A stretch of 64,000 nt of DNA, taken from the NCBI RefSeq assembly GCF_013401995.1, contig NZ_JACBJI010000002.1, forward strand, positions 372,001-436,000, in the 5' to 3' direction. Source of the DNA: Flavobacterium agri. Its GTDB lineage: Bacteria; Bacteroidota; Bacteroidia; Flavobacteriales; Flavobacteriaceae. Of this stretch, positions 25,523-34,354 are shown one piece after another. The position numbers and the translations under genes are program-made. The notes beneath the pieces were generated by a model. It made no database searches and was not told the origin of the DNA. It saw only the letters and a list, made by a program, of their open reading frames with translations. Numbering within the stretch: the stretch's first letter is position 1; the number at the start of each line of letters is the position of its first letter.

Positions 25523-27274
25523 TTATTTTACGTTGAGCTTAATTTGCAATTCGTCCAATTGGGCGGGATTGATATTCGAAGGCGCGTCGATCATCACATC
25601 GCGACCCGAATTGTTCTTAGGGAACGCAATGAAATCGCGTATGGTTTCCTGTCCGCCCAAAATCGCCACCAAGCGGTCCAATCCGAACGCCAATCCACCG
25701 TGAGGCGGCGCTCCGAACTGGAAAGCGTCCATCAGGAATCCGAATTGGTAACGCGCTTCTTCTTCGGTAAATCCTAAATATTTGAACATCAACGCCTGCG
25801 TTTCCTTATCATGTATACGGATCGATCCGCCGCCGATTTCATTTCCGTTCAACACCATATCGTAAGCGTTCGCGCGAACTTTCCCGGGATCGGTTTCAAG
25901 CAAGTGCATATCCTCTGGTTTCGGGGACGTGAACGGGTGGTGCATCGCGTGGTAACGTCCCGATTCTTCATCGAATTCCAACAAAGGGAAATCGACCACC
26001 CAAAGCGGTGCGAAAACTTCCGGGTTCCTAAGCCCGAGACGCGTCGCGAGTTCCATTCTCAAAGCCGAAAGTTGTGTTCTCGTTTTATTGGCGTTGCCCG
26101 ACAAGATGAAAATCATGTCGCCGGCTTTTGCTCCGGTGGCTTCGGCCCATTTTTGCAAATCGTCCTGGTCGTAGAATTTATCTACGGATGATTTGAAAGT
26201 ACCGTCGGTGTTGCATTTCACGTAAACCATTCCGCTTGCGCCGATTTGCGGGCGTTTCACCCATTCGATCAACGCGTCGATTTCCTTGCGCGTCATTTCG
26301 CCGCAGTTCGGAGCCGCGATCCCGACAACCAACTCGGCCGAATTGAACACCGAAAAGTCTTTGTTTTGGGCGACGGAATTGAGTTCGCCGAATTCCATCC
26401 CGAAACGGATGTCCGGCTTGTCGTTTCCGTACGTTTTCATCGCGTGATCATACGTCATACGTGGGAATTCAGCCACGTCGATTCCTTTGATTTCCTTGAG
26501 GAGATGACGCGTCAAGCCTTCGAAAACATTCAAGATATCTTCTTGTTCGACGAATGCCATTTCACAGTCGATCTGAGTGAATTCAGGCTGTCTGTCGGCG
26601 CGCAAATCCTCGTCGCGGAAACATTTTACGATCTGGAAATATTTGTCCATTCCGCCGACCATCAAAAGTTGCTTGAACGTCTGCGGCGACTGTGGAAGTG
26701 CGTAAAACTGTCCCGGATTCATACGCGAAGGCACGACGAAATCGCGAGCACCTTCGGGAGTCGACTTAATAAGGTATGGCGTTTCGATTTCACAAAATCC
26801 TTTTTCGGACAAATAATTGCGGACGCCCATAGAAACTTTATGTCGGAACAACAAACTGTTCTTGACCGGATTGCGTCGGATGTCGATGTAGCGGTATTTC
26901 ATGCGCAGTTCCTCTCCGCCGTCGGTTTCGTCCTCGATCGTGAAAGGCGGCAAAAGCGCTTCGTTCAAAATGTTCAATTCAGAAACAAGGATTTCGATAT
27001 CGCCAGTCGCCATATTCGGGTTTTTCGACTCGCGCTCGATGACTTTTCCTTTCACCTGGATCACGAATTCGCGACCCAATGTGCGGGCTTTCTCGAAAAC
27101 GGTTTTGTCTGTACGCTCCGAATCGAAAATCAATTGCGTAATTCCATAACGGTCGCGCAAATCGACCCACGACATAAAACCCTTGTCGCGCGATTTTTGC
27201 ACCCAACCGGCAAGCGTAACTTCTGTATTGATATGCGAGGCGTTGAGTTCCCCGCAGTTATGGCTTCTGTACAT
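25523..27274 (-). CDS. aspS: Aspartyl-tRNA synthetase
   Basis: This 583-residue class II synthetase charges tRNA-Asp in the cytosol. It begins [15 protein letters not shown] (ATG at 27272-27274) and has the OB-fold anticodon domain (residues about 1-110), the class II core with motif 2 around [18 protein letters not shown], and the bacterial GAD insertion. Motif 3 is [15 protein letters not shown] near the C-terminus. The length fits the bacterial long type. The window shows no gatB or other sign to decide whether it also charges tRNA-Asn. Confidence 0.97.
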   Translation of the reverse strand: MYRSHNCGELNASHINTEVTLAGWVQKSRDKGFMSWVDLRDRYGITQLIFDSERTDKTVFEKARTLGREFVIQVKGKVIERESKNPNMATGDIEILVSELNILNEALLPPFTIEDETDGGEELRMKYRYIDIRRNPVKNSLLFRHKVSMGVRNYLSEKGFCEIETPYLIKSTPEGARDFVVPSRMNPGQFYALPQSPQTFKQLLMVGGMDKYFQIVKCFRDEDLRADRQPEFTQIDCEMAFVEQEDILNVFEGLTRHLLKEIKGIDVAEFPRMTYDHAMKTYGNDKPDIRFGMEFGELNSVAQNKDFSVFNSAELVVGIAAPNCGEMTRKEIDALIEWVKRPQIGASGMVYVKCNTDGTFKSSVDKFYDQDDLQKWAEATGAKAGDMIFILSGNANKTRTQLSALRMELATRLGLRNPEVFAPLWVVDFPLLEFDEESGRYHAMHHPFTSPKPEDMHLLETDPGKVRANAYDMVLNGNEIGGGSIRIHDKETQALMFKYLGFTEEEARYQFGFLMDAFQFGAPPHGGLAFGLDRLVAILGGQETIRDFIAFPKNNSGRDVMIDAPSNINPAQLDELQIKLNVK

Positions 27275-27290
27275 TTTGAAAAATTTGCTG

Positions 27291-27298
27291 CAAAAATA
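27291..27298 (-). promoter_or_regulatory. -7 element of aspS
   Basis: TATTTTTG on the minus strand fits TAnnTTTG and lies 17 bases before the aspS ATG. A TTG at the ideal -33 spacing is not evident. Confidence 0.45.
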
Positions 27299-27340
27299 GG
27301 GATTATTACGCAATCTCGCGGTCGGATTTTGGGTAGCCGG

Positions 27341-27477
27341 TTTAACAAAAAGTACATTTTTTGTGCACTTGGCGTATTTGGGGAAATCCGAACTTTGCCA
27401 TTACGGGGAAAGGGCGATGTGGTCCCTACAAAAAACTGCAGATAGCTTGATACAGAAAAAATGTACTTTTTGTTAAA
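27341..27477. mobile_element. 137-base element bounded by perfect 22-base inverted repeats (MITE-like)
   Basis: Bases 27341-27362 are the exact reverse complement of 27456-27477; both ends begin TTTAACAAAAAGTACA when read inward. The 93 bases between contain no coding frame. It fills part of the 423-base gap between aspS and the TlpA-like gene (27275-27697), whose remainder holds only promoters. No clear target-site duplication is visible. It could be a non-autonomous transposon relic or a large transcribed hairpin. Confidence 0.5.
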
Positions 27478-27697
27478 GTATGGGGAGATTTATCGCCTTT
27501 TTTGATGAAAACCCCTCGCTGCAGGGTTCAAGATTTTTTAAAGCCTCGTGTTGTCGGATTTCACAAACGATTTCTTTTACAGATGACGTTTATTTTCTAT
27601 GCGTCTTCCATCTATTATCATGTGAAAATTTTCCCAAACAAATCACCAAATCAAATTATCCCTTACATTTACATCTCTGTTAAAAATCCGACAACAC

Positions 27698-28678
27698 ATG
27701 AAAAAATTACTTTTAGGGCTATTCCTCGCATCCGCAGGATTGTACGCACAAGACAATAAGGTGAAGTTCACGGCCGAGATCCAGAACCGGAATTCCGATT
27801 CCATCGTGATCAAGGGGCGTAATTTCAACAAGGTCATCAAAGGAAAAGACGGAAAATTCTCCGATACTTTCGAAGCGCCTCAAGGTTTCTACCAACTTGG
27901 CGACGGAACCGAAGTCACACAGCTTTACCTGACTCCGGGTTCTGACATCACATTGAAAATGGACGCGAAAATGTTCGACGAGACCATCAAGTATTCGGGC
28001 AAAGGTTCTGCCGAGAGTAACGTTTTGGCTTATATGGCGATTGAGCAGGAAAAACTCGATCCGCTAATGGAAAAGAACGACCAACAAGGTTTCCTTACCG
28101 GATACGACAAACTCACGAAAGACGTTACGGCCAAACTCGGTGAAAAAGACATCAACGATCAGTTCCGCACCCAAATGACGATGAGCCTTCAACAAAGCAA
28201 AGGCCAGTTAGAGCAGATGTTCGCGGCCAAAGCGGCCATGGCTAAACTCAACGGAACGGTATCTCCGGACTTCGAATACGAAAACCACAAAGGCGGAAAA
28301 ACCAAGCTTTCCGCGCTTAAAGGTAAATACGTGTACATCGACACTTGGGCAACCTGGTGTGGGCCTTGCCGTCAGGAAATCCCGCATTTGGCGAAAGTCG
28401 AGGAGAAGTACCACGGCAAGAATATCGAGTTCGTAAGCGTTTCGATCGATGCGCAAAAAGACCACGACAAATGGAAGAAATTCGTAGACGACAAGAAATT
28501 GGGTGGTGTTCAGGTAATGGCCGACAAAGACTGGAACTCAGACTGGGCTAAGGCTTACGGAATCCAGTCGATTCCGCGCTTCATCTTGATCGGACCTGAC
28601 GGAAAAATCATCGACTCGGACGCTCCAAGACCATCTGACCCTAATTTGGTCGCGAAATTGGACACTTTGGTCAAATAA
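27698..28678 (+). CDS. TlpA-like thioredoxin-family protein with DUF4369-type N-terminal domain
   Basis: The protein has 326 residues with a Sec signal ending ...LYAQ (about 18 residues). Residues 20-115 resemble the DUF4369 beta-rich domain often fused to envelope thioredoxins in Bacteroidota. A helical linker follows, then an AhpC/TSA-Redoxin domain with active site WCGPC (Cys221, Cys224) and a cis-Pro segment SIPRF. It should act in the periplasm as a disulphide reductase, perhaps for cytochrome maturation or metal reduction. A good terminator follows; it appears monocistronic. Confidence 0.9.
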   Translation: MKKLLLGLFLASAGLYAQDNKVKFTAEIQNRNSDSIVIKGRNFNKVIKGKDGKFSDTFEAPQGFYQLGDGTEVTQLYLTPGSDITLKMDAKMFDETIKYSGKGSAESNVLAYMAIEQEKLDPLMEKNDQQGFLTGYDKLTKDVTAKLGEKDINDQFRTQMTMSLQQSKGQLEQMFAAKAAMAKLNGTVSPDFEYENHKGGKTKLSALKGKYVYIDTWATWCGPCRQEIPHLAKVEEKYHGKNIEFVSVSIDAQKDHDKWKKFVDDKKLGGVQVMADKDWNSDWAKAYGIQSIPRFILIGPDGKIIDSDAPRPSDPNLVAKLDTLVK

Positions 28679-28719
28679 CAGCAAATAAAAAAATGCGCAA
28701 TAAAATTGCCATACCCTGA

Positions 28720-28745
28720 AACCCCGCGTCATTGCGGGGTTTTTT
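28720..28745 (+). terminator. Terminator after the TlpA-like gene
   Basis: AACCCCGC pairs with GCGGGGTT around GTCATT and is followed by a T-run, 41 bases past the stop codon. Confidence 0.9.
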
Positions 28746-28795
28746 GATTTCCAATGTTAAGTTTTCTTCAATGTTACCAAATTGTTAAGCAAAAG

Positions 28796-28827
28796 TTTGG
28801 TTTGTGTAAAGTGGTTAGCTACATTTG
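28796..28827 (+). promoter_or_regulatory. Promoter of the YwqK-like gene
   Basis: TTTG (28796-28799), a 20-base spacer and TACATTTG (28820-28827) match the Bacteroidota consensus very well. The predicted leader is about 70 bases and contains two near-identical AAGAATTCCC and AGGAATTCCC units. Confidence 0.75.
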
Positions 28828-28906
28828 TTTCAGAATGAATGTTTAACCAAAGAATTCCCGTGGTTGTTTCACTATATCTAAAGGAATTCCCAAAAAACCT
28901 ACTATA

Positions 28907-29248
28907 ATGAAAAAGTACTTTATTGCAGCGGCTATGTTGGTTTCGGCTTTCGTATCGGCCCAGGAGAAAGAGCCAAAACTCGAAGCGGACGGACAATTGG
29001 TTAAAGCGACATATTACCACGACAACGGCCAGATCAGCCAGCAAGGCTATTTCAAAGATGGCAAAGCCGATGGCAAATGGATTGCTTACGACATAAACGG
29101 AAACAAAAAATCGATGGGAGAATACACCAGCGGCCAAAAAACCGGAAAGTGGTTCTTCTGGAACGACAATACGCTAAGCGAGGTCGACTATTCCAACAGC
29201 CGTGTTTCTGCGGTACACAACTGGAATCAGGCCGTAGCCAAAAACTAA
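28907..29248 (+). CDS. Secreted YwqK/MORN-like repeat protein
   Basis: The protein has 113 residues with a signal peptide (MKKYFIAAAMLVSAFVSAQ). The mature part has about three repeats of the form DNGQ...GYFKDGKADGKW, then YDINGNKKSMGEYTSGQKTGKW, as in the YwqK family. These repeats make small beta-hairpin sheets. The family name antitoxin component comes from one Bacillus case and should not be read literally; no toxin gene is adjacent. A strong promoter and terminator make it an independent unit. The role is unknown. Confidence 0.85.
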   Translation: MKKYFIAAAMLVSAFVSAQEKEPKLEADGQLVKATYYHDNGQISQQGYFKDGKADGKWIAYDINGNKKSMGEYTSGQKTGKWFFWNDNTLSEVDYSNSRVSAVHNWNQAVAKN

Positions 29249-29265
29249 ATCAGTATTTCCAATAT

Positions 29266-29298
29266 AAAAAGGCTGTCGATTCATCGGCAGCCTTTTTT
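29266..29298. terminator. Bidirectional terminator between convergent genes
   Basis: GGCTGTCGAT and ATCGGCAGCC form a 10-base stem (one G-T pair) with A5 before and T6 after, serving both the YwqK-like gene and the end of the iron operon. Confidence 0.85.
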
Positions 29299-29302
29299 GT
29301 TT

Positions 29303-30847
29303 TTATGCGTTTTGTGTGTTGCGTATCTTGAAGAATGCGTAAAGCGCGAGCACAGAAAGGACGATCCAAAGCGCGTCGACGAAGAAGATCGAGAACATTC
29401 CGTCGGGCAAAGATCGCCATAGCCAATTTCCGGTGACCATTCCGTTTACGATCGGAACCGCGAAACCGACGATACTTCCCAAAAGCAGGCAATATTTATT
29501 GATGAAGCCAAGATTTTTCTTGATGAAGAACAACGTGGCCAACACAAGCCATCCGATAAAGTAAAAACCGTAAAGGAACGTCATATCCGAATTCGGGTTG
29601 AGTTTTACGGCAATGAACGTCGCGGCCGTAATCGGGAACATCGTCAGTGAAATCGACAAATAGATGCGCACCACGGTTTCGTTGAAACGCTTCTTTTTCG
29701 GGTCGATTTTTTTCTTGTCGCGCGCCACAAGCCACAACATCACGCCCGACAGGATCACAAAGCACGTAATCAAACCCAGCATGAAGCTCACGATCTTGAG
29801 TCCGTAACCCGCATAATCTCCATAATGGATTTTATACAGCACGTTTTTCGCTCCGTCCAGATAAGTAGTGGCGGCACGCGGATCTTTTTTCGAGACGATG
29901 TTTCCGTTAGCATTGAAAACCACGCGCCCGAAACCCGTGAATTTTTCGTCTTTCGGAATCGCACCGTCGGCAATCACCTGCATGTTCGCATCCCCGAAAT
30001 TCTGCACTTCGATAAATGTCAGGCGGAAATCCCTGAATTGGGTTTCTGCGGTTTTGGCGAGCGCATTCAGGCTGATCGGATTTTCCAGAGGTTTTCCGGT
30101 GTATTCGATCGGTTTGTTCGTAAAGCCCAAATCCTGATAGAGTTTCTCCGAATCGTTTCCGAAAAACGTCATCACGCTTGGTGCGACAAGGAAAATATTG
30201 ATCAGGAAAAACGCGCCCGTCACCGCATACACGAACTGGAACGGCAACCCGATCATGCCTAAAGCCGTGTGGGAATCGGTCCAAAGCGTCTTGAGTTTTT
30301 CCTTCGGTCGGAACGTATAGAAATTAGAAACGATCTTTTTCCAATGTACCAGAACGCCCGTGATGATCGCGAACAGGAAGAACAAAGCCGTGAATCCGGC
30401 GAGGTAATAGCCATACGGATACGGAATCTGCGCGAGGAAATGCAATCGGTACAAAAACTCCCCAAGCTTGTAATTTTGTTCGTACGTCTCTTTTTTGAAC
30501 GTCTCGGGATCGACGTACGCATATTGGTGTTCGCGCGCTTTCTTGTCGACAAGCGAATCTTTGGTCGGGTCAAGATGCGCGATAAAAGCCTTCTCGCCAT
30601 GCGGACGACTTAGTTGAAACGTGCGTCCTTTAAGCACGTAAGCCGTATCCAAAGACGAAATCGCCTTGTCGAAATCGATGTTGAGATATTCATTGGCCTC
30701 GGCCGATTCGTTGCGCTGCCAATTGTCGATGTCGTCGCGGAAAAACGAGAACGAGCCCGCAAAGAAAATCACAAACAGCAACACGCTGATCACGATGCCG
30801 CTCACGGTGTGCAAATGAAAGAATATGTTGTACTTGCGGTTTTCCAT
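29303..30847 (-). CDS. PepSY-associated transmembrane protein of iron operon
   Basis: This protein of about 514 residues has an N-terminal helix (VISVLLFVIFFAGSFSFF), a large periplasmic part with PepSY-type segments, and several further helices including HWKKIVSNFYTFRPKEKLKTL. Members of this family are found beside TonB-dependent siderophore receptors and are thought to be inner-membrane ferric-siderophore reductases; the conserved His residues in the helices (HLHTVSG, HTALGM) would suit haem ligands. The ATG at 30845-30847 is preferred; an ATG 12 bases earlier would overlap the preceding gene. Last gene of the operon. Confidence 0.88.
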   Translation of the reverse strand: MENRKYNIFFHLHTVSGIVISVLLFVIFFAGSFSFFRDDIDNWQRNESAEANEYLNIDFDKAISSLDTAYVLKGRTFQLSRPHGEKAFIAHLDPTKDSLVDKKAREHQYAYVDPETFKKETYEQNYKLGEFLYRLHFLAQIPYPYGYYLAGFTALFFLFAIITGVLVHWKKIVSNFYTFRPKEKLKTLWTDSHTALGMIGLPFQFVYAVTGAFFLINIFLVAPSVMTFFGNDSEKLYQDLGFTNKPIEYTGKPLENPISLNALAKTAETQFRDFRLTFIEVQNFGDANMQVIADGAIPKDEKFTGFGRVVFNANGNIVSKKDPRAATTYLDGAKNVLYKIHYGDYAGYGLKIVSFMLGLITCFVILSGVMLWLVARDKKKIDPKKKRFNETVVRIYLSISLTMFPITAATFIAVKLNPNSDMTFLYGFYFIGWLVLATLFFIKKNLGFINKYCLLLGSIVGFAVPIVNGMVTGNWLWRSLPDGMFSIFFVDALWIVLSVLALYAFFKIRNTQNA

Positions 30848-30848
30848 G

Positions 30849-31142
30849 TCAGGCGTCATAAGAGATTCCGGCGTAAGTCAATCCTGCGAAAATCGCGGTC
30901 AGCAGCAAATAAAGCGCCCACATTTTCCAGCCGCTTTTGGCGATGAAGGTCACGATCATGAGCGCCACCCAAACGATAAAGCCCGAATACGCCATCGTAA
31001 TGAGCATATCCTCGCGATCCAACCAAGAGATAAGCATCTGATGGAACGAAACCGTCACGAGATAACTGCCTAAAATCGCAGCCGTGATCTTCGAGAATCG
31101 CGGCCAAAAAGCGGGCGTGAGATATTTAGGATTCGCAGGCAT
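30849..31142 (-). CDS. Small membrane protein of iron operon (DUF3649-like)
   Basis: This 97-residue protein has three predicted helices (AAILGSYLVTVSFHQML, MAYSGFIVWVALMIVTFI, MWALYLLLTAIFAGLTYAG). In other bacteria a small protein of the DUF3649 type lies between a siderophore receptor and a PepSY protein, and this one has the same place, size and layout, so I assign it tentatively. The start codon overlaps the previous stop by one base. Confidence 0.7.
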   Translation of the reverse strand: MPANPKYLTPAFWPRFSKITAAILGSYLVTVSFHQMLISWLDREDMLITMAYSGFIVWVALMIVTFIAKSGWKMWALYLLLTAIFAGLTYAGISYDA

Positions 31143-31477
31143 CAGACGAGATTTAGGAGTTCGATCGAAATGGCGATGACGAAAGCGATTCCGGCCGTTT
31201 TAAGCGTTACGATTTTCAATGGCGAAAGTAGTACAATCAGGCTTCCGAATACGATCAGCATCACAAAAAACACGAATGTTCCCGCTCCGATGCCTCTGTT
31301 CATCACCAACAACAGGAGTGCGGCAATAAGCAATAGCAATCCTGCCGTTTTTGCGTTCGAAGGATTGTTCCTAAGCCAAAGCTCCAATTTGGAATCTCCC
31401 GTCAAAACCGCTTTTCTCGAAGAATTGTAACCCGAGAAGAATCCGAAGAAAGCCAATAACGCGCCTATTGTCATCAT
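31142..31477 (-). CDS. Small membrane protein of iron operon (DUF3325-like)
   Basis: This 111-residue protein has an N-terminal helix, a soluble loop with charged residues, then three hydrophobic helices (residues about 44-110). Placement after a TonB receptor and before the DUF3649-like and PepSY genes matches the DUF3325 type. A biochemical role is unknown; the set is presumed to help ferric-siderophore reduction or release. The start lies 72 bases after the receptor stop, with a hairpin between. Confidence 0.68.
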   Translation of the reverse strand: MMTIGALLAFFGFFSGYNSSRKAVLTGDSKLELWLRNNPSNAKTAGLLLLIAALLLLVMNRGIGAGTFVFFVMLIVFGSLIVLLSPLKIVTLKTAGIAFVIAISIELLNLV

Positions 31478-31508
31478 ATCGAAACCGTATTTTACATCAG
31501 CCCGAAAA

Positions 31509-31526
31509 CCCCGACGCGAATCGGGG
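31509..31526 (-). terminator. Weak hairpin between receptor and downstream genes
   Basis: CCCCGA and TCGGGG pair around a 6-base loop; on the minus strand only TTTT follows. It may act as an attenuator that keeps the downstream inner-membrane genes below receptor level. Confidence 0.5.
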
Positions 31527-31549
31527 CCTTCCAGCTAACTACTTAATTA

Positions 31550-34027
31550 TTAAAACTTATACGTCAATCCTCCCAAAACGCTTCTCATGTTGCGCGGGTG
31601 AACCGTCGACCAACCGTCGTAGGTGTCTTTGTTGGCGATGTTGTCTACCTTCAAAGTCAACGTGAAACGATCTTTCGTATAGAAAAGCGACGAATTCAAT
31701 ACAGTGTAAGACGGAAGCGTGAACGTTCCGGCATAGTTGCGGTTCATGATGCGGTTCTTGTCGGCGTAGTTTCCTCCGAAACCGATACCGAAACCGTCTA
31801 GCTTGCCACGGAATTTATAGCTTGCCCAGAAGTTCACAAGGTTACGCGGTCCGGCACTTTCAGGTCGGTTGCCGACGAAATCGGCATCGCCTTGCGTCAA
31901 TCTCGAATCTACGTAGCTGTAACCGAAAACCAAGTTCAAACCTTCGATCGGGTTCGCCTGCACATCGGCCTCGAAACCGCGGTTTTTCTGCGCGCCGTCC
32001 TGGTGGTTGATCAAATCGCCCGGAATGTTGTCGTTCGGATCCGGATCGGCTTCAAGCGTAGAATATACGGCATCGGTAACGCGGATGTCGAAATAGCTCA
32101 AGCTCGCCGTGATCTTGTCGCCCATCAAATTGACTTTCGTACCGATTTCGAATTGTTTGGCGTGCTCCGGATCGAAAACCACCGGTCTGTTCACGCCGTT
32201 GATGCGATCGGAACTTGGAGCCGTATTCGTGAATCCGTCCATGTAATTGGCGAAAACAGAGACTTTGTCAAGGATCGGCTGGTACACCAAACCGAATTTA
32301 GGCGAGAACGTCGTTTGCGCCTGCGGGTTGTCCTGATGCGCGTCGATGTAGTTGAAGAAACGGTCGATACGTCCGCTGACCATAGCGGAAAGCGCCGGTG
32401 TGATGTTCAATACGTCCGACGCGTAAACGCTGTAAACGTCTTGTTTCGATTTCGAGATGTTGATCGGTGCGCCTTCGAGCAACGCATCCGATCCGGCTTT
32501 TGTCAAATCGCCGCTGTCGTCGACGAACTGCGTCGGATCTGTAATACCAAGCATCGCGTTGAACTGATCGAGCGAGTTGCCCACGTAAACGAATCCGTTC
32601 TGTACATAACCACTGCTGTTGTCGGTTTGCGTGCGGTTGAAGTAATCCAAACCGGCCACGATGCGGTTGCGCAGTTGACCGATTTTGAAATCTCCGATGA
32701 AATTCTGTTGGATATCGGTCGTTTGCCCGGTCGAGTTCTGGTAGTTGAAATAACGGGCGAACGTCACGCCTTCTGTAATCGGAAGGAACTGCGAACCTTC
32801 GTACAAATACGAATAATACCCTTGCGATTTTTGCGAGCTTCTGGACAAAACGGTCTGCGAAGTCCATTTGCTGCTAAGCTTGTAGAACATTTGACCTTGC
32901 AAATTGTATGAAGGCGTCTCAAGCGTCAATTGGTTGCTCGTGTACGATTTCTTGTTGTCGTAACGGAACTGGTTCATGTCGTGCACGCGCAATGGAGCGT
33001 TTCGGTCGAAGAACAACATCGTCGGGTTCGTGCTTTCCCAGTTGAGGATTTCGGCATTGACCAAGAACGAAAGACGGTCGTTGGCCTCGAAAGACAATGA
33101 AGGTGCGACGAAGAACGATTTGCGGAAACCAGCATCCTGGAAGCTGTCTTCTTTGTGCAAAGACGAATTCAAACGGAAGTTCATTTTGTGCTCGGAATCA
33201 AGCGGAACGTTCACGTCTGCCGTCAATCGGTTCAAACCATAGCTTCCCGAGATGTATGAAATCTCACCTCCGAAATGGTTGTACGGACGCTTTGTATTGA
33301 TGTTGATCAAACCGCCGTAAGAAATAAGGCTGCTTCCGAAAAGCGTTCCCGACGGGCCTTTGATGACTTCGATGCGCTCGATGTTCTGCGGATCTAATGA
33401 GCTGTTTGTAAGTCCCGGAAGACCGTTTACCATCGTAGGCTGAACGGCGAATCCGCGAAGCGAATAGTAACCCGAGCCGTCGCCGCCGCGTCCTGTAGAA
33501 ACCCAAAGTTGGGAAAGTCCCGGAGCGTTTTTAAGCGCGTCGTCTATATTGGTCACGACCTGTTCTTTGAGCAATTCGCCCGAAATAGTCGTATAAACTT
33601 GCGGGTTTTCAAGGTTTTTGAGTGGCATTTTAGAAACCACGACGCTTTCCTTGCGCGCAAATTTGTTGGTTTTTCCGTTTTCGATGGTCACTTCGGCCAA
33701 TTGTTCGCTTCCTGAAGCCAATTCGAAGTTCTCGACGATTTCAGATCCGGCCTGAAGCGTGATGTTTTTTTCTTTTGAGGAGAATCCGACAAGCGAAACG
33801 CGCAATACGTAATTACCCGGTTTCAAATTTTTGATTTCATAATTCCCGTCCGTATCGGTAACCGTGCCGATTTGTGTGTTTTTGATGGTCACGGAAACGT
33901 TGTCGGCATTCGTACCCGTAGACAAAGAGATTTTACCTTTTACCGACGCCGTCTGTGCAAGGCCTGTTGCGGCGAAGCACAAAAGTGACAAAGCAAAAAG
34001 CAAATGTTTGATGGAGTTAGATTTCAT
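31550..34027 (-). CDS. TonB-dependent siderophore receptor with CarboxypepD_reg-like N-terminus
   Basis: The protein has 825 residues from the ATG at 34025-34027, which starts a signal peptide ending ...ATGLAQ. Residues about 25-105 form a carboxypeptidase-regulatory-like Ig fold common in Bacteroidota receptors. The plug domain follows (region KMPLKNLENPQVYTTIS to IERIEVIKGPSGTLFGSS), then a 22-strand barrel ending in ...GLTYKF with the terminal Phe needed for barrel insertion. Similarity is to ferrichrome/FhuE-type receptors, but the actual ligand cannot be told. It heads an operon with two small membrane proteins and a PepSY protein. Confidence 0.93.
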   Translation of the reverse strand: MKSNSIKHLLFALSLLCFAATGLAQTASVKGKISLSTGTNADNVSVTIKNTQIGTVTDTDGNYEIKNLKPGNYVLRVSLVGFSSKEKNITLQAGSEIVENFELASGSEQLAEVTIENGKTNKFARKESVVVSKMPLKNLENPQVYTTISGELLKEQVVTNIDDALKNAPGLSQLWVSTGRGGDGSGYYSLRGFAVQPTMVNGLPGLTNSSLDPQNIERIEVIKGPSGTLFGSSLISYGGLININTKRPYNHFGGEISYISGSYGLNRLTADVNVPLDSEHKMNFRLNSSLHKEDSFQDAGFRKSFFVAPSLSFEANDRLSFLVNAEILNWESTNPTMLFFDRNAPLRVHDMNQFRYDNKKSYTSNQLTLETPSYNLQGQMFYKLSSKWTSQTVLSRSSQKSQGYYSYLYEGSQFLPITEGVTFARYFNYQNSTGQTTDIQQNFIGDFKIGQLRNRIVAGLDYFNRTQTDNSSGYVQNGFVYVGNSLDQFNAMLGITDPTQFVDDSGDLTKAGSDALLEGAPINISKSKQDVYSVYASDVLNITPALSAMVSGRIDRFFNYIDAHQDNPQAQTTFSPKFGLVYQPILDKVSVFANYMDGFTNTAPSSDRINGVNRPVVFDPEHAKQFEIGTKVNLMGDKITASLSYFDIRVTDAVYSTLEADPDPNDNIPGDLINHQDGAQKNRGFEADVQANPIEGLNLVFGYSYVDSRLTQGDADFVGNRPESAGPRNLVNFWASYKFRGKLDGFGIGFGGNYADKNRIMNRNYAGTFTLPSYTVLNSSLFYTKDRFTLTLKVDNIANKDTYDGWSTVHPRNMRSVLGGLTYKF

Positions 34028-34047
34028 GAAGTTAAATTTTACGGCTG

Positions 34048-34078
34048 CAAAACTAAAACCCGAAATCCAGTTAAACAA
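34048..34078 (-). promoter_or_regulatory. Promoter of the iron-siderophore operon
   Basis: On the minus strand, TTG (34076-34078), a 20-base spacer and TAGTTTTG (34048-34055) match the Bacteroidota consensus. The predicted leader is about 15 bases. Confidence 0.75.
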
Positions 34079-34087
34079 GTTTATTTT

Positions 34088-34104
34088 TATTTATTCTAAA
34101 TAAG
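34088..34104. promoter_or_regulatory. Fur-like palindrome upstream of the receptor
   Basis: TTATTTA-N3-TAAATAA is a perfect palindrome (7-base arms) ending 10 bases upstream of the -33 element. Its AT-rich, AAAT/ATTT half-site form and location fit a Fur-family site in front of an iron-uptake operon. Function is inferred. The rest of 34028-34354 holds only the promoter and the efflux terminator. Confidence 0.5.
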
Positions 34105-34301
34105 ATAAAATGCACGCAATTTTTTCGGAATCCGATAAATTTTTAACCCATAAATCAAGGGATTCCAAATTGTGTCTTAAAAACACTTGTGATTGTATAT
34201 GTTTTTTGTGACATCTGATCATTCATCAAGACTCGGATCGGCGTTCGATTGGATTTTTTTTGATTCCGACGAAGGAGGAATCTCTTGGAATTTCAAAAAA
34301 A

Positions 34302-34334
34302 AAACCGCTCCACTTTTTCAAATGGAACGGTTTT
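34302..34334 (-). terminator. Terminator after the efflux operon
   Basis: AAACCG and TCCA pair with TGGA and CGGTTT across one mismatch; on the minus strand the stem is followed by a run of T residues. Confidence 0.75.
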
Positions 34335-34354
34335 GCAACAGAGTGGTATTTGCG

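Noticed and set aside
26246..27445. A 399-codon open frame antisense to aspS
   Set aside because: It overlaps conserved class II synthetase motifs on the other strand and has no family character.
27480..27683. A 67-codon plus-strand frame between the inverted-repeat element and the TlpA-like gene
   Set aside because: Cys/Phe/Ser-rich, low-complexity translation of AT-rich DNA without any start context.
28907..29248. YwqK-like protein as an antitoxin of a toxin-antitoxin pair
   Set aside because: It has a signal peptide and stands alone between its own promoter and terminator; no adjacent toxin gene.
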